From Novosphingobium sp. Chol11 (lineage in GTDB: Bacteria; Pseudomonadota; Alphaproteobacteria; Sphingomonadales; Sphingomonadaceae), in contig NZ_OBMU01000001.1 in assembly GCF_900218065.1 (NCBI RefSeq), positions 1,677,335-1,741,334 on the forward strand: 64,000 nt of DNA, written 5' to 3'. The notes under the pieces are model-generated. The model was not told the origin of the DNA and searched no databases. It was given only the letters and a program-made list of their open reading frames with translations. Numbering within the stretch: the stretch's first letter is position 1; the number at the start of each line of letters is the position of its first letter. The position numbers and the translations under genes were made by a program. Below are positions 62,341 to 64,000 of this stretch, in pieces.

Positions 62341-63333
62341 ATGACCCGCCTGCCCGATCCCGCTACGCCGTTGAGCACAACCGAGGCTGCACGCGCCTTT
62401 GATCTTCTGTTCGACGGCACCCTGCCCGAAGAGGACATCGCAGCCTTTCTCGTGACCATGGCGAAGCGCGGCGAGAGCGCCACGGAGATCGCCGCCGCTG
62501 CGCGCGCCATGCGCGCCCGCATGATCCCGGTCACTGCCCCCCCCGGCGCAATCGACGTCTGCGGCACTGGCGGTGACGGACATCATACGCTCAACGTCTC
62601 CACTGCCGTCAGCCTCGTCGTCGCCGCCGCTGGCGTTCCCGTCGCCAAGCATGGCAATCGCGCAGCCTCGTCCAAGGCGGGCGCGGCTGACACGCTCGAA
62701 GCGCTTGGCCTCGACCTTGATCGCGCCGCCGACACAGCGGAAGCCACGCTTGGCGATCTCGGCATCTGCTTCCTCTTTGCGCAAAAACATCATCCCGCGC
62801 TCAAACGCTTTGGCCCGATCCGCAAGGCGATCGGCCAGCGCACCATCTTCAACCTGATGGGGCCGCTCGCCAATCCGGCAGCGGTCCGCCGACAGCTCGT
62901 CGGCATTGCCCGTCCCGCCTATGTGCCCATCTACGCCGAGGCGCTGGCCGAATTGGACGTCGATCGTGCCATGATCGTGTCGGGTGACGAGGGTCTGGAC
63001 GAACTGTCGCTCGCGGGTGGCAATGACGTCGCGGAAGTCACCGCGCAGGGACTCGTCGCCATGCGCCGGCTGACCGCTGCCGACGCTGGGCTTCCCACGC
63101 ATCCTGTGGAAGCCATTCGCGGCGGCGACCCGGCACACAATGCCGCTGCCCTCCGCGCCCTTCTTCAGGGCGAGCAAGGCCCCTATCGCGACGCCGTCCT
63201 TCTCAACGCCGCCGCAGCGCTGCTTGTCGCGGACGCCGTTGCGGACCTGCGCGAAGGCGTCGAGGAAGCGGCTGAAACCATCGATCGCGGCCTTGCCAAT
63301 GCGCTGCTCAACTGCTGGATTGCCTATAAATGA
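62341..63333 (+). CDS. trpD: Anthranilate phosphoribosyltransferase
   Basis: TrpD moves a phosphoribosyl group from PRPP to anthranilate. The 330-residue protein has the PRPP loop [18 protein letters not shown] (near residues 73-90) and conserved [20 protein letters not shown]. The conserved [14 protein letters not shown] helps bind the substrate. The start [16 protein letters not shown] at 62341 was preferred to a GTG at 62323. It overlaps trpC by 4 bases (ATGA). Confidence 0.95.
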   Translation: MTRLPDPATPLSTTEAARAFDLLFDGTLPEEDIAAFLVTMAKRGESATEIAAAARAMRARMIPVTAPPGAIDVCGTGGDGHHTLNVSTAVSLVVAAAGVPVAKHGNRAASSKAGAADTLEALGLDLDRAADTAEATLGDLGICFLFAQKHHPALKRFGPIRKAIGQRTIFNLMGPLANPAAVRRQLVGIARPAYVPIYAEALAELDVDRAMIVSGDEGLDELSLAGGNDVAEVTAQGLVAMRRLTAADAGLPTHPVEAIRGGDPAHNAAALRALLQGEQGPYRDAVLLNAAAALLVADAVADLREGVEEAAETIDRGLANALLNCWIAYK

Positions 63334-64000
63334 CGAACAAGCTGATCGAAATCTGCGACACGAAGCGTGAGGAAGTGGCCCGCCGCAAGGCTGTCACCAC
63401 CGTCTCGGCGCTTCACGCCCGCGCCTCCGAACAAACGCCTCCGCGTGGTTTCCGGCAAGCTCTCGACAGCGCCGCACGTTCAGGCTTCGGCCTCATTGCC
63501 GAGATAAAGAAGGCCAGCCCCTCCAAGGGTCTCATCCGCGAAGATTTCGACCCGCCTGCCCATGCCCAGGCCTATGCCGCCGCAGGCGCCGCCTGCCTCT
63601 CCGTCCTGACGGACGAGCCCTATTTCCAGGGCCATGACGACTATCTCATGGCCGCCCGCTCCGCCTGCGCCCTGCCGGTCCTGCGCAAGGATTTCATGGT
63701 CGACCCCTGGCAAGTGCTGGAAAGCCGCTCGCTTGGCGCCGACGCCATCCTCATCATCGCCGCCGCGCTTGATGACGGCCAAATGGCAGAGATCGAGGAC
63801 GCGGCACTCGGCCTCGGCATGGACGCGCTGGTGGAGGTGCACGACGCGCATGAACTGGAGCGCGCACTCAAGCTTCGTTCACGGCTGATCGGCGTCAACA
63901 ACCGTGACCTGCGTGACTTCAGCGTAGACTTCGCTCGTACCTACGAACTGGTCGGCCAAGCGCCGGAAGGTTGCACCTTCGTTGCAGAGAGCGGCTTGGG
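63330..64000 (+). CDS. trpC: Indole-3-glycerol phosphate synthase (N-terminal part; cut by window edge)
   Basis: About 223 residues are present of roughly 260. The start [20 protein letters not shown] is normal. Conserved segments are [20 protein letters not shown] (substrate Lys), [26 protein letters not shown] and [15 protein letters not shown]. TrpC closes the indole ring from CdRP. It overlaps trpD by an ATGA junction, and the window ends before the stop. Confidence 0.95.
   Translation, partial: MTNKLIEICDTKREEVARRKAVTTVSALHARASEQTPPRGFRQALDSAARSGFGLIAEIKKASPSKGLIREDFDPPAHAQAYAAAGAACLSVLTDEPYFQGHDDYLMAARSACALPVLRKDFMVDPWQVLESRSLGADAILIIAAALDDGQMAEIEDAALGLGMDALVEVHDAHELERALKLRSRLIGVNNRDLRDFSVDFARTYELVGQAPEGCTFVAESGL

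Noticed and set aside
1..64000. CRISPR arrays, transposases, phage genes or rRNA genes
   Set aside because: No regularly spaced direct repeats, transposase motifs, phage structural genes or rRNA sequences were seen while reading the window.

Overview
The window is a GC-rich (mostly 60-67%) Alphaproteobacterial chromosome segment, most likely from a sphingomonad (Sphingobium, Sphingomonas or a relative; order Sphingomonadales). The pointers are an otsB-GH15-otsA cluster, a Tad pilus locus, a separate F0 ATP synthase operon with b and b' subunits, a circularly permuted two-piece tmRNA encoding the tag ANDNEALALAA, a SapC-family protein, and TonB receptor plus T2SS content. No prophage, transposase or CRISPR array was seen. 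It is core chromosome with a few accessory insertions.

Layout. 1-3742: trehalose synthesis (otsB 3' part, GH15 glucoamylase-like, otsA). 3877-6684: purine genes purC, purS and purQ, interrupted by a TauE/SafE transporter and a 49-residue membrane protein. 6685-7543: a lower-GC lipoprotein gene between two dispersed hairpin repeats. 7544-20209 (minus): a complete Tad/Cpa locus reading flp2-flp1-cpaB-cpaC-lipoprotein-tadG-tadE-tadE-cpaE-tadA-tadB-tadC-tadD-TPR-cpaA, preceded by a very AT-rich intergenic island. 20862-23476: a membrane protein and a NarX-type histidine kinase without a visible response regulator. 23848-26984: uvrC and a divergent zinc alcohol dehydrogenase. 27102-29727 (minus): the F0 ATP synthase operon. 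29903-33719 (minus): ydbH-ynbE-ydbL, an envelope lipid-homeostasis system. 33838-38863: radC, an RhlE-type helicase, a secreted hypothetical protein, a D-2-hydroxyglutarate dehydrogenase-like flavoprotein and sapC. 38951-39244: a structured sRNA candidate with its own promoter and terminator, then tRNA-Glu(CTC).

39430-40510: a glycine-zipper lipoprotein and a TonB-like protein. 40520-52510 (minus): a complete, tightly overlapping type II secretion operon gspC-D-E-F-G-H-I-J-K-L-M-N-O. A 133-bp palindromic repeat lies in the 5' part of gspI and appears to be translated. 52650-54766: a prolyl-4-hydroxylase-like oxygenase converging on a CYTH-CHAD protein. 54890-59912 (minus): a TonB-dependent receptor, a large lipoprotein and a TPR protein. 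The lipoprotein/receptor pair has an upstream array of GTCA elements at 11-bp periodicity that looks like a Pho box. 60175-60521 (minus): permuted ssrA. 60565-61545: a hemerythrin-domain protein and a DUF6766 protein. 61664-64000: trpG, trpD and trpC (cut by the window edge).

How they fit together. Two envelope machines dominate: a Tad pilus and a T2SS, each with its own A24 prepilin peptidase. The most promising lead is a phosphate-controlled surface lipoprotein and TonB receptor next to the T2SS operon, which could supply the lipoprotein's export route, as reported for a Caulobacter phosphate-starvation lipoprotein. Other leads are the repeat translated into the GspI leader, the suhB/MmgR-like sRNA candidate, the cysteine-bearing tail of the duplicated Flp pilins, and the orphan kinase beside the Tad locus.
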